A DNA stretch of 64,000 bases from Agarophyton chilense (Eukaryota; Rhodophyta; Florideophyceae; Gracilariales; Gracilariaceae), in the NCBI GenBank assembly GCA_030374765.1, contig JARGXX010000026.1, positions 1-64,000 on the forward strand. Direction: 5' to 3'. Under the pieces are notes generated by a model that did no database searches, was not told the DNA's origin, and saw only the letters and a list, made by a program, of their open reading frames with translations. Each line of letters opens with the position of its first letter. Position 1 is the stretch's first letter. Positions 20,150 through 31,505 of the stretch are shown here, in pieces. Both the position numbers and the translations under genes were made by a program.

Positions 20150-20822
20150 TGTTGAGGTTTGGTCGACTGTGCCCCCAAGCCCTTTGGAGTGTTGGAAATA
20201 GTGGAAAACAAAAAGTGGATTTAAGCATGGGCACTTTTGGGCACCCTCCGCGGAAAAACGCATATGCGCCTCATCTCAATCTCAACGTGAAACGGCCATC
20301 TGATTGGCTACTGCAAATGCCCTCATGCAACGTGGTATGGACAAGTGGTCTGGTTCTAATGGGGCGTGTTGGGGCTTCGGCCCAAGTGGAGCGATTTGAT
20401 TGGACGAGAGCGCTGAATGAGCACGGGCTATGCAGTTGGAGAGAATGTGCGAATGTGGGCTGGATACGGGGTTTGGCCGTAACAGCCGAATCTGGGCTGC
20501 GCGGGGTGGTTGGCACTGGCGCACCACTTTGGATGATTTTTTGAGTTTTTATTTGATATGCTTCATGTTTGAAATTGTTTTGGCGCGCAACTCCTCGTCG
20601 CACAGTGGCAAGGTGTGAGACGTGGGTGACCCGCCGACGGTCAGCACCGGCGGCGGAAGTGCGTGCGAGGTAGATATAGTTTTCAATGACGGTCGCCAAC
20701 GATCGAAGTAAATTGTCAAGGCTGACTACCTTCCTTTGTTTCTCTTCTTTTATTTTTCTCTTCTTCTCGTCTTTTCCCCCTCTTCTTCCTTTTCCTTTAC
20801 CTAACCTGCGCTCACGTTGTGA
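20150..20822 (+). repeat. Middle LTR, 5' LTR of inner element B4
   Basis: A 673 bp family B LTR, preceded by gag bases GCGCGA and followed by the primer-binding site GGTTATGGGCCCAG at 20823-20836. Its GGCGCGC, CTGACTACC and TTATTTTTCTC variants match B2 rather than the outer LTRs of this composite. Confidence 0.92.
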
Positions 20823-21137
20823 GGTTATGGGCCCAGAGCGTCGACTCTTCGCAGACGTCACGCTCTACTAACATTTATTTGGATTCAAGAAGATTCCCTA
20901 CTGCGACAGGTGCGCGATCTACGACTAACGCTCATCTGGATTCAAGAAGTTATTTTGTTTTGCGACAGGCGTGTACCCTGCGGACTTCCTCCTTGGTGGC
21001 GAAAACATATCGCGTTTGTTAGTAACCCCTTGGCACGAGACCGGGAAGTCTGCCAAATCCTGCTCTCCGTCCGTAGAGTACGGAGGTCGATGAATTGGGC
21101 TTGGAAGTGTAGGAGCAACCGTACTACACCGCACGAC

Positions 21138-21399
21138 CGCGCTACTTTCCCGCAAGAGGCTAGCTTGGGTCAACTGGGGGAAGTGTATCTTGACGACACC
21201 CCTCCTTGGGACGCCTCGTAGGGACTAAAAGCGCCGGACTCTGAAGTGCGCAGAGTTCGGTAGGTAATCAAAGCGTACCTCACCTGGAGAGAGTAACCAG
21301 GGTCCAGGGGATCATCCTTTAGGGTAGCGGAGGTAGTTTCTCCCGCCAGTGCGCCCGCCTACCTCGAGCAAGTCTCGGTAGGTTCAATCAAGAAGTTTC
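21138..21399 (+). promoter_or_regulatory. Putative structured leader RNA domain (B4)
   Basis: Family B leader domain nearly identical to 12471-12732, with all conserved blocks, upstream of the gag start at 21736. Confidence 0.5.
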
Positions 21400-21735
21400 A
21401 ACCCGAAGTCGAGAAGTTTGTCTGTTCCGGGTACGCCTTCTGCCACTGCCCGTGAGTATACTCCAAGCGTGGGAGCACCCGAGCTCCGCTTGTGATCGCG
21501 TACGAGACGCGTCTCGGTGAGCGTTGCAGGCTACGTCAAAAGTCTCCGCTGTCGTCCTCGCTGTCGAACGTTTGAGTTGGGATACTCCGTTTGGGCAAGC
21601 TCGGCCACGAATTCATCACTGCTCGTGGCCCTTTTCTTAAACTTCCCAAGGCATTGAGTCCCTCACTCTGCTTCCCTCTACTAATTAATTTCGTTTGGTT
21701 CCGTTCTATCTGCTTCGTGGATAACAGACTGAAAT

Positions 21736-24700
21736 ATGTCGGACACGGAAATGGAATCCGAAAGTACTACCGGGATGAAAATCCCTCGTTTTCATGGAAG
21801 GCGTGGTGATGATTATGCCCTATGGCGCCATCGCCTTCGTGCTGCATGCCGTGTTAAAGGTGTGTGGAACGTTGTGGAATCCGATTCTGGATATTCAGCA
21901 ACTACTGAAGCAACATCGGATACCGCTATTGATAGCGCTCGAGTTGTCGCCAAGCGCGAGAAGGCATGTGGAATCATAATATGCGCCTTGGGTGATGCGC
22001 CACTTCGTGTGGTCATGGATGTCGACGACGACCCGGCGCGCATGCTCGCATTACTTGATGCACGGTATGCGTCCAATCGTACTGTATCCAGAATTGCTGT
22101 GCAAACTCAACTATTCCGTATGGGATACAATGGTCAGAATATGTCAGGCTATGTGGACCAGTACACGGCGTTATTTGCTCAGTTAGAGCGCATGGGGAAG
22201 GATGCGGCAGTACCGGAGTCGCACAAAGCTCCCATGTTACTTGCTTCTATTGATCCCAATTGCACACTGGAGTCTACTGCTGCAGCTCTTCGAACCAAGG
22301 ATATCGCTGAGCTTACATGGGACTACGTGGCCACGACCCTCATAGATGAATACAACGCGAAACAGGTGTCTGCAAGGCCGTCTGGACGTAGTTCACGTCG
22401 CAAGAAGAAGGGCAGGAAAAAATCTGGTCGACATTCTGAATCGACTAATCGTACCCGCAGTAGTGCAAACAACGAAGATGAGGAGTCTGATGGTCACTCC
22501 GACATTGAGTCTACTGCTCGTGCACTTGCTGCCGCCTTGAAATCGTCATCATTTGATCGTTCAGGATCGAGCAATGGACATCATTGCGACTTCTGTGATC
22601 GCGATGGACACACACAAGATCGTTGCTTTATGAATCCGGACAACCCGGACAACCACTTGCCGCAGAGTATCCTCGATAAACTGTCGCCACAACCCAAGAG
22701 AATGGGTGGCAGTAGTGGTAGAAGCGCCTCGAGCAAGTCTTCTGGAAAGTCTGGCAAAATCGAAATTGCTGGTGCAACTGTGGAAAGGACCACTATAGTT
22801 CCGCCGAATGACCTGAGTACCTACGCAGACAGCGGTGCGACAGTACATTGCTTCCATTCTGTTTGTGCGTTTGTGCCCGGTTCACTTGAACCTTGCGACG
22901 AAAGGACAGTGATGCTTGCCGATAACACATCTGTTGTATCTAAACAACGCGGAGAGGTGATCATTCCTTTGGACAATGCGAACATACGTCTGAGTGATGC
23001 CCTACTGACCCCCGCTCTGGGATACAACTTGGTTTCAACCGGGTGTTTGGCCGACAAAGGTATTGAGTCGCTCTTCGGTCGTCATAGTGTACGTTTGACG
23101 CTAGAGTCAAATGGTTTTGAGGTGGGCATTGGTGATCGTGACAAGGTATCTCGCATGTACACACTGCCTCAACCTTTAGGGCATGCTGGTGTGGAACTTG
23201 CGCTTTCGACTAAGTCTACGGAGACTCAACTGTGGCACCGACGACTGGCTCACATCAACCAACGTGATCTGCAACATGTACACAAGTACGCAGATGGAGT
23301 GCCGCACTTGTGTGACATGGAGGAGGTATGCCGAGCATGTCGACTTGGCAAAGCTCATAAGCTTCCGTTCCCAGGTCACTTTGAACATGCATCCGCGGTT
23401 GGTGACATTGTGCACTCGGATATTGTAGGTCCTCTGGAAAAGTCTTTTCCGGAAAAGTTTCAATATGCATGTACATTCCTCGATGATCACTCACGGTATG
23501 TGTTCCTAGGTCTGGTGATGCATCGCAGTGCTCTTAGTGATGTGTTTGTGGGTATTGCGGCAAAGTTTAAGCAGCTTGGAGGAGTGCATATCAAAAGTTT
23601 GCACTCGGACGGTGCAGAAGAATATATTGCCCTGCAAGAGAACTTGGCAGCAGAACATGGCCTCACTTCTTTCTCTGCTCCATACACCCCCGAACACAAC
23701 GCTATAGCTGAGCGCATCAATCGTACCATGGTGGAAGCTGCTCGATCGTTGCTGATCCAAGCCGATCTACCAGAATGTTTGTGGCCATATGCGCTGAAAC
23801 ATGTTATCTTTGTGCGTAATCGAGTGCAACATTCTACTGTTAACAACAGTCCCTACTTTCTGGTAACTGGAAATAAACCTTTGTTGAAGCACGTGCGTGT
23901 GTTTGGATGCACTGCATTCGTGCTAAGGACTCCGCGTGGACCCAAGTTCGAGTCTCGTGCACTTGAGGGAGTGTACTTGGAGACTCTTGAGCATGGTGTG
24001 TACAAGGTACTCGTCGTTGATAATGACGGTACTCCGCGTATTATTGAGTCACGACATGTTACTTTTGATGAATCCAAGTTCCCTGGCGCATCATCTCTTG
24101 CCAACTACATGGATGATGAAAGTGCGTCAGATGCTGACTATAGCTCTGATATGGGATTATGTGATAGCATTGATGACGAATCGGATACCTTCTCCGTCGA
24201 TAATGTTGAGGAGGAGGTGGTTCATGACGGATCCTCGCACCTGATTCCAGCACTCAGGCAGTCGGAGTCAGACTCCGGCAGCAATGAAGACGATGCACAG
24301 GATTCCGAAAGTGATGACGAAAGTGCTGCTGATGACCTTGATACATCTGCCAACGCTGATACGGAACCACGCTACCCGCGGCGCACGCGCCGTCAACCTC
24401 TGAGGTGGTTCATGGCAGGGTCTGCTCACTGTACATCGCAAGTCAAAGTCACTACTAGTGATGAGCCCTCACTCAAGGAGGCAATGTCTGCCAGTGCGGA
24501 GGAGCGTACCATGTGGCAAGCAGCCGTCGATGAAGAGTTTTCATCATTGGAGTCGAAGCAAACTTGGAAACCTGATGACTCTCCTGCTTCACAACCACTA
24601 CCAACTCACGTCATACTGAAGGTAAAGCGCAATGCTGATGGGTCAGTTGAACGTTTTAAGGCTCGTGTTGTAGCCGGTGGAAACCACCAAACATATGGTC

Positions 24701-26035
24701 AGGACTACATGGAGACTTATGCACCAGTTGTTTCGTTCTCTTTGGTTCGCATATTCTTGTATCTGACGTTATGCTTGCGCATGTATGTGGTACAGGTGGA
24801 TGTGAAGACTGCGTTTCTCAATGGCGAACTTGAGGAAGATGTGTGGATCATGTCACCTCGAGGTATACCTGGCGTGACTTCACGATGCTTCAAATTGCTC
24901 AAGGCTATCTATGGACTGAAGCAAGCGCACTTGGCATGGCACAACAAACTATGCGAGGATATGAAAAGCATATGTTTTGAAGAGTTACCGAGTGCACCTT
25001 GCGTGTTTCGCCGCCAAAACGAGAGCAATGAGGATGCGTTCGTGCTAGTTTATGTGGATGACTTGCTAATATTCACAACTTCTGCCATGGAACGTGATGC
25101 GATTTTGGAGGAGCTCAAGTCGTTTTACGAGCTGCGTGTGGCGGACGAAGTGAACTTGTACCTCGGCGTTGAATTCAAATGGACTTTAGATTCAGATGGT
25201 CGACCTGTGTCGCTGTATCTTGGTCAGTCACTGTACACGGAAAGCGTTGCGCCGTTTCGGGTTTCAGCGATCCAAGCCGGCATGCACCCCTATGGTAGAA
25301 TCGTTTTTTACCGGGTGGACATCTGAGAAAGACAAATCCATCCAGGATACTCAGCTATACCAGCAGATCATTGGATCGCTTTTGTACTTGGCACTGAGAA
25401 CTCGGTTGGATATATTAGCACCCGTCCTAATCTTGGCTCGTTTTCAGAAATCGCCCACGGTTTACTGTCACAAGGCGGCAAAGCGGGTTCTTCGTTACCT
25501 TCGCGGTACAACTGGACATGGTGTGCACTATCACTCTGGCATGGTGAAACTGGAGGCGTACGTTGACTCTGACTACGCTGCGGACACGCGTGATCGCAAG
25601 TCAATGTCTGGTTTCTTAGTGAAGCTTGGCAAAGCGACATGTATGTGGGGCGCAAGAAAACAGGCTTCGGTGGCGTTGTCTACCGGCGAGGCCGAGTATT
25701 ATGCTTTGACGCTTGCGTGTCAGGAGGTTATTTGGTTGAAGCGTGTGCTTAAGGAGATTGGATGGAAAGTGCAACGTGCTGTGCCCATTCGTTCGGACAA
25801 CCAGTGCGCCATTGACTGGGCAACTGGTGAACGCTGTCCGTCGGGTCGCGCTAAGCACATTGACGTTAAGTTGCACTTCGTTCGGGAACTAGTCAAGGAT
25901 AGTCCCATCAATGTGACGTACGTTCCAAGTGAAGACAATGATGCGGACTTCTTAACTAAACCACTTGGCCCAGGTCTTCACAACAATAACGTGGACCGTG
26001 TTGGACTTGGCCGAGCAGTCGAGGAGGAGTGTTGA
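21736..26035 (+). pseudogene. gag-pol: Gag-Pol region of the B4/B3 composite
   Basis: Full-length family B gag-pol with the same domains as B2: zinc knuckle CDFCDRDGHTQDRC, protease DSGATVHC, integrase with HSDIVGPLEKS, RT YVDD, and RNase H VDSDYAAD. It has about one break, so it looks recently dead. The 5' part sits behind a B2-type LTR, while the RNase H end has the variants of B1 (for example a SPINVTYV stretch), consistent with a recombinant of inner and outer elements. Confidence 0.88.
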
Positions 26036-26702
26036 GGTTTGGTCGACTGTGCCCCCAAGCCCTTTGGAGTGTTGGAAATAGTGGAAAACGAAAAGTGGAT
26101 TTAAGCATGGGCACTTTTGGGCACCCTCCGCGGAAAAACGCATATGCGCCTCATCTCAATCTCAACGTGAAACGGCCATCTGATTGGCTACTGCAAATGC
26201 CCTCATGCAACGTGGTATGGACAAGTGGTCTGGTTCTAATGGGGCGTGTTGGGGCTTCGGCCCAAGTGGAGCGATTTGATTGGACGAGAGCGCTGAATGA
26301 GCACGGGCTATGCAGTTGGAGAGAATGTGCGAATGTGGGCTGGATACGGGGTTTGGCCGTAACAGCCGAATCTGGGCTGCGCGGGGTGGTTGGCACTGGC
26401 GCACCACTTTGGATGATTTTTTGAGTTTTTATTTGATATGCTTCATGTTTGAAATTGTTTTCACGCGCAACTCCTCGTCGCACAGTGGCAAGGTGTGAGA
26501 CGTGGGTGACCCGCCGACGGTCACCACCGGCGGCGGAACTGCGTGCGAGGTAGATATAGTTTTCAATGACGGTCGCCAACGATCGAAGTAAATTGTCAAG
26601 GCTGACCACCTTCCTTTGTTTCTCTTCTTTTAATTTTCTCTTCTTCTCGTCTTTTCCCCCTCTTCTTCCTTTTCCTTTACCTAACCTGCGCTCACGTTGT
26701 GA
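26030..26702 (+). repeat. 3' LTR of outer element B3 (673 bp)
   Basis: Carries the same subtype variants as the LTR at 18339 and is followed by CGACA, the second copy of the B3 target site. By eye it differs from the 18339 LTR at only about one or two positions, so B3 is also young. Confidence 0.93.
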
Positions 26703-29584
26703 CGACACACCAGATCCTCGTTTCCTTGCTGCACAAAACCTGTTGGCTGCTCCATGTACACTGTCTCCTCAAGGTCACCGTTCAGAAAAGCTTTTTTCAC
26801 ATCCATCTGGTGCAAATGAAAGTCTCGTACAGCAGTCACTGACAGAATCATCCTGATCGAGGTAAACTTAACAACAGGTGCATATGTTTCAGAAAAGTCA
26901 ACAACCTCGATCTGCAGGAATCCTCTAGCAACCATACGAGCCTTGTACCTGATAGTTGGTTCACCAGATGGTGCTGCTTCATACTTCTGCACATACACCC
27001 ACTTGGACGAAATCACGTTGCTGTCTGCTGGCCTTGGCACTAAGTCCCATGTGTCATGCTCAATTAGTGACTGGTACTCACTCTTCATTGCCTTCTTCCA
27101 TGCTTCGGAATCAGGACGTGACACAGCATCATCATATGACGACGGGGTGTCATCACTGGCAGTGAGTAGAGCAGTTGCACGCCACCATGAGCTCGGCTTC
27201 CTACGTTCACGCGTGGACCTACGAACAGGTTGTGTCTCATGCACTACAGGCTCAACTGGTGTATCAGCTGCGGAATCATCAACAGAGCTGTCAGAAGCAT
27301 CATCAGAGTCAGGCAAAGGCGCAGAAGGGTCATCATCGCTGGGTCCACTAGATGTGTCAGATGTAGAGGTATCATGTGGACTAGACATATTACTAAAGTC
27401 AATGTCTGCGTAGTCCTCTTCCTCATAGCTAAACTGGTTGTCCGAGCCCGAAAACTCATCAAACCGTACATCTCTTGACACAATCACCTTTTTCTTTTCA
27501 GAGTCCCACAACTTGTATCCGTGAGACCCTGGGGTGTACCCAATAAAGATAGCTTCCACACCACGCTCCTCTAGCTTCTTCAGCTTATGATCCACAACCT
27601 TGTACCAGCATCGGCTCCCAAACACACGCAGGTTGCTCACATCAGGCTTCTGACCGTGCCACAGTTCATATGGTGTCACACTACTTGGAAGAGCTTTGCA
27701 AGTCACACGGTTGCGCACATACACTGCAACATTCAGTGCCTCAGCCCAAAAGTGCTTTGGCAATTTCTTGTGACATAACATCGATCTGACCAAGTCCATG
27801 AGTGTGCGGTTGAACCGTTCGGCAAGTCCATTCTGCTGAGGATTGTAAGGCACAGTTCGCTGATGCTCAATACCGTGACGTTCAAGTTCTTTGGTAAAAC
27901 GATGTGACAGATATTCACCTCCGTTGTCAGTGCGCAATGCTTTGAGCACACTCTCACGTGCGGTGATGGTTTTCACTTGTCTGCCAGTTTGGTTTTGAAC
28001 AAACTTGAGCCACCTTAGGAACATCTGGAACACCTCATCTTTAGTTTTGAGCATGTAGAAGAAGCAGAAACGACTGTGATCATCGATGAATGTGACGAAG
28101 TAGTGCGAGCCTCCCAAGGATTTCACACTTACTGGACCTGACACATCGGAGTGAACAAGTTCCAGTACGTGTTTTGCTCGTTCCCCCCCTTGCTTGGGAG
28201 TCGGAGCACGGGTTGCTTTTCCTACTACACATGAGCCACACACATCTAAATCCTGCGCAGCGTCTACATTGAGCCCTGACACAACCTTGTTTCGAGCCAT
28301 ATGCTTGATACCATCCACATTCACATGAGCCATTCGAGCATGCCATAGTGACAAGTCCGACACAAGTGCGCTGTTTACATCTGAACACTGGTGTGCAGCA
28401 GTGCAAAGGTAGTATAGGCCTTTGACGCGGCGCCCCAAGGCAACCACTTTTGACCCCTTGTATACACATACCTTCTCTTTTCCAAACACTACTTTGCACC
28501 CCACATCACAAATCGCCGATACAGAAAGCAAATGGTACCTTAAATTCGGTACATGAACAACTTGCTTCAGCTGGCACTTTCGTTTGGACCCTTCCACAAT
28601 CAGATCAAGCTCCACACTACCGTGACCAACAGACTCTAGTTTGGAATCATTACCGATGCTAACGCCAGAAGACACCTTACTATCATATGTTTGGAACATG
28701 GTTTCGTCAAAAGTCATGTGGGCAGTAGCACCAGAGTCAACAATCCAGTCACTGTTCGTGGCTTTATCAGAGCCAGTAGCAATGAGACATACAAAGTCAG
28801 AGTCGTTGCCACCCGTACCTCGCTCATCGCTGAGCTCAGTATTGACAGTTGGGTGAGCAGCATCGACCTGATTCATGTTAGCCCCATCACGTTGCTTCTT
28901 GAAACAGTTCCTCTGGATATGACCCTTCTTATGACAATAATGACACCCAATGTTCTTCCATCGCGACTGCCTGCCAACCAAAGCTGCCTCACTTCCACCA
29001 GGATCCTCCTTGGCACGATCGTTCATTCGCTGCTCTTCTTGCAGCAGACGACTCTTCACAAACTCTAGAGTGAGTTGACGATCGCCAATCGTGGTATCAA
29101 TTGCCACGATGAGGTGCTCGAATCTTTCCGGAAGTCCGCATAGAATGGCCATAGCGATGTCCTCCTCCTCAACAACAACGTCCATACACTTCAGGTCCGA
29201 TGCCAGATGACGTACACGGTTGATGAACTGTAGCATTTTCTCATCATCACGCATCTTGGCAGAGTAGAAGGACCGTCGGGCGTTGATTTTGTTGAGCAGA
29301 GTCTTGCGTTGGAACACATCGCAAATGGCTTTCCACATATCGGCAGCGTTGTCGGCGTCCCGCACATGATCTAAATGCTCATCACTGAGTGTGAGACCAA
29401 TAATAGCTCTGGCCTTGGCATCTTTCTTTTTCCAAGTCGACAGCTCATCTTCGTCAGTGGGTCTAACAGAATCGAGGTGGCCGTCTAGGTCCTTGAGTGC
29501 AAGCAGCAGCTCAATCTTCTGCTTCCATACGTGGAAGTTATCCTCAACCAGCTTTTCGATTTTCACCCCACTGAACGAATCCAT
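26703..29584 (-). pseudogene. gag-pol: A3 gag-pol piece 3 (gag through start of RT)
   Basis: Family A gag, protease, integrase and the first part of RT, in minus orientation, open from the MDSFSG start to the B3 insertion point. Motifs are as in A2: CHYCHKKGHIQRNC, DSGATAHM, LWHARMAHVN, and integrase TDNGGEYLS and AERFNRT. It is separated from the C-terminal pieces by B3 and B2, so it could yield only a truncated product. Confidence 0.9.
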
Positions 29585-29691
29585 GTTGTGCAAAGTGTCA
29601 CAAGAGGCCGAGAGAGATGGCTTGACAGCAACAGACAAGTGAACAACAACAACAGACAGCAACAACAAAGAAAAAACAACAAACAACAAAT

Positions 29692-29942
29692 AATTCTTCA
29701 AGATTGAACAGACAATAGTCTGCGGGCGCACTGGCAGGGCTTCCTATACCCGCGTCCCTAAAGGTCGGACCCCTGGCCCCCAGAGCTCTTCTGGGTAGAT
29801 AACGGTTTTCTGCAGTCTACCTCCTCCCACGTCAAAAGGAGAAGGCGCGTTGCTCCTTACGAGGCTTCCAGAGGATGGTTAATGACCGAAGATATGCCTT
29901 CACCAAGTTGACCCTCTCTGGCCTCTTTCAAGAACTAGCGCG
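29692..29942 (-). promoter_or_regulatory. Putative structured leader RNA domain (A3)
   Basis: A 251 nt family A leader domain, the same length as in A2, A4 and A5, with all conserved blocks. Confidence 0.5.
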
Positions 29943-29995
29943 ACCTCGAAACCGAAGCTACTTCAACACCAAGATACGCTTCTAACGAGCAATCA

Positions 29996-30703
29996 ATGAA
30001 GATCGCACGCGGCCTGATCCTCAAAAAGGAGGTCAGCCTTCGAAACGTCGCCTCCCCGCGTACTGCGGATCAAAAGCTCCTTATGGATGCTGTTCACAAC
30101 AGTCCAAGTGCCCAACCACAAAGGTCGGGCTCACACACAAAGTCAAACAACCAGCCAAATGCAGTGCGCCACGGCACCCCGTCCACAAATGCACCCGCAA
30201 AGTTCAACCAGATCTTTCGACCGTCACTGTTATCCGCCCTAAAAGGACCAGTGGGGAACCCGCTTGACAGTACACCTGCTTTGGTTCAAGCCGCCAGGCT
30301 AACGTCCCCGAGTACAAGGAATCACCCAAAGTACCTCGGATCAACCGCTCGTCGCACAGGCAAAGATGCAGACCAAACACACAAACACACACGAACGCTG
30401 AGCCAAGAACTCCAGGCCCAGACTTCAACAAACACGGTCCTCAACCTCTCAGATCAGAACCCGCAAACACGACGCAGGGATCCACAAAACAACGAAAGAG
30501 AGGGAGACCAAACGAAACGGATAGCGATCGACAAACACGGGCAACAACGAGCACCCAAACACAATCACGATAATAACGTCCAACCACTACCACCACAACG
30601 CCCTCAGGGAGTAACGCAAGACCGAAAGAAAATACCAACACCAACCCACGATACGGTCACACACCCGACGAAACGGCTACTACGGCGGAAACGAAGAGAA
30701 TAG
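29996..30703 (+). other. Antisense open frame in the A3 leader (235 codons)
   Basis: An ATG-initiated frame on the strand opposite to A3, rich in Asn, Gln, Arg, Lys, Thr and Pro, with a basic C-terminus (KRLLRRKRRE). Most of the frame also stays open in the A4 leader (35943-36551) and on the minus strand of A5 (from 37917 down), but not in A2. No family is recognised. It may be chance openness in a stop-poor leader or an antisense product; I favour chance. Confidence 0.2.
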
Positions 30704-30774
30704 AACAGCGAAACGGGTGAACGGCGGTGCGGGAGAGCGGCGAGAGACGAATTAGACGGCAGAGGTCAGCGGGG

Positions 30775-30788
30775 CTGGGCCCATAACC
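30775..30788 (-). promoter_or_regulatory. Primer-binding site of A3
   Basis: GGTTATGGGCCCAG (minus strand) directly after the A3 5' LTR, matching the anticodon arm of initiator tRNA-Met as in the other copies. Confidence 0.8.
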
Positions 30789-31485
30789 TGATGGATAGGG
30801 AAAAGCTGAAGGAAAGGTTGAGGGAATGAAAAGGAAGTTCGCCAGCTCTGGCTTAGATTTACTTGGAGGCGCTCAAACTTTCACTTATATACTACTTCAA
30901 AACGTCAGCTGTCTAGACTCCAACCCAAAGTAAACCCTAGACTACAAAGCAGGGACACTCAATACTACCAATCATATTCAAGCATGACATTAACCCTAGT
31001 CAATGTTCATTGCAGCGCACAACAAGGCAATATACAGTGCACACAGTGAACAGCCAATAATTACACTGACGTGTGCACAAATTCAATATGCCAGCACACA
31101 CTACTTGCAATCCGCCTCCATACACATTCACGTTCCAGCACAGTACACCAAGTCTCCTGTAATACACATGTCACGTCTCTTCTCCAAGTACATTCGTTAC
31201 ACCTTGTGAGATGTGTTCATAGTACACCAGCTGGACATGTTGAACAGCGTGCACAGTAGTACAAGAAGACCACGTACACACGTGTACCACAGACAAACCC
31301 AATAGTGCCATACCACTTGTACACACCGCATTGCATGTGCACATTTGCAGTAGCCAATCACAGCCCGAGTTCACGTTGAGATCCGACTGACACGCATATG
31401 CGCTTTTCCAGAGGCACCCTCCAAAACAGCCCATGCTCCCCTGCACTTTTGGTTTTCAGTGACAGCACAGGGTCAATAGCCAACA
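30789..31485 (-). repeat. Shared LTR: 5' LTR of A3 and 3' LTR of A4
   Basis: A 697 bp family A LTR with the A3 primer-binding site on its left and the A4 polypurine tract and pol end on its right. It differs from the shared LTR at 9911 at roughly eight sites by eye, and shares variants such as CATGTTG with the 5' LTR of A5. Confidence 0.92.
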
Positions 31486-31505
31486 CTCCCCCTCTGTCAC
31501 TGACA

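Larger units (their letters stand above)
18339..26702 (+). mobile_element. Recombinant double family B element (outer B3, inner B4)
   Basis: The structure is LTR, leader, gag start, LTR, leader, gag-pol, LTR. The outer ends carry the target duplication CGACA (18334-18338 and 26703-26707) and the outer LTRs (18339 and 26030) share variants, so they belong to one insertion, B3. The middle LTR at 20150 is of the B2 subtype and interrupts the B3 gag after AAAGCGCGA, so it is the 5' LTR of a second insertion, B4. No B3 gag continuation follows B4. The simplest reading is that B4 inserted into B3 and homologous recombination then removed the B4 3' end and the rest of B3 gag. The remaining long coding region has about one break. 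Confidence 0.88.
9911..31485 (-). mobile_element. Family A copia element split by two B insertions (A3)
   Basis: The middle unit of the A array. Its own DNA is in pieces: shared 3' LTR 9911-10607, RNase H and RT end 10608-11481, about 300 bp of RT 18039-18338, and the rest of pol, gag and leader 26703-30788, then the 5' LTR 30789-31485 shared with A4. The gaps are two plus-strand family B insertions, each flanked by a 5-bp duplication of A sequence (TCTGT; CGACA). Apart from the insertions the pieces look little decayed, so A3 was probably young when hit. Confidence 0.92.

Noticed and set aside
18339-26702. Three B LTRs read as a simple tandem repeat or as a clean nested insertion.
   Set aside because: A clean nested insertion would show an inner 3' LTR followed by the rest of the outer gag. 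That is absent, and the LTR subtypes pair outer with outer, so a recombinant is favoured.
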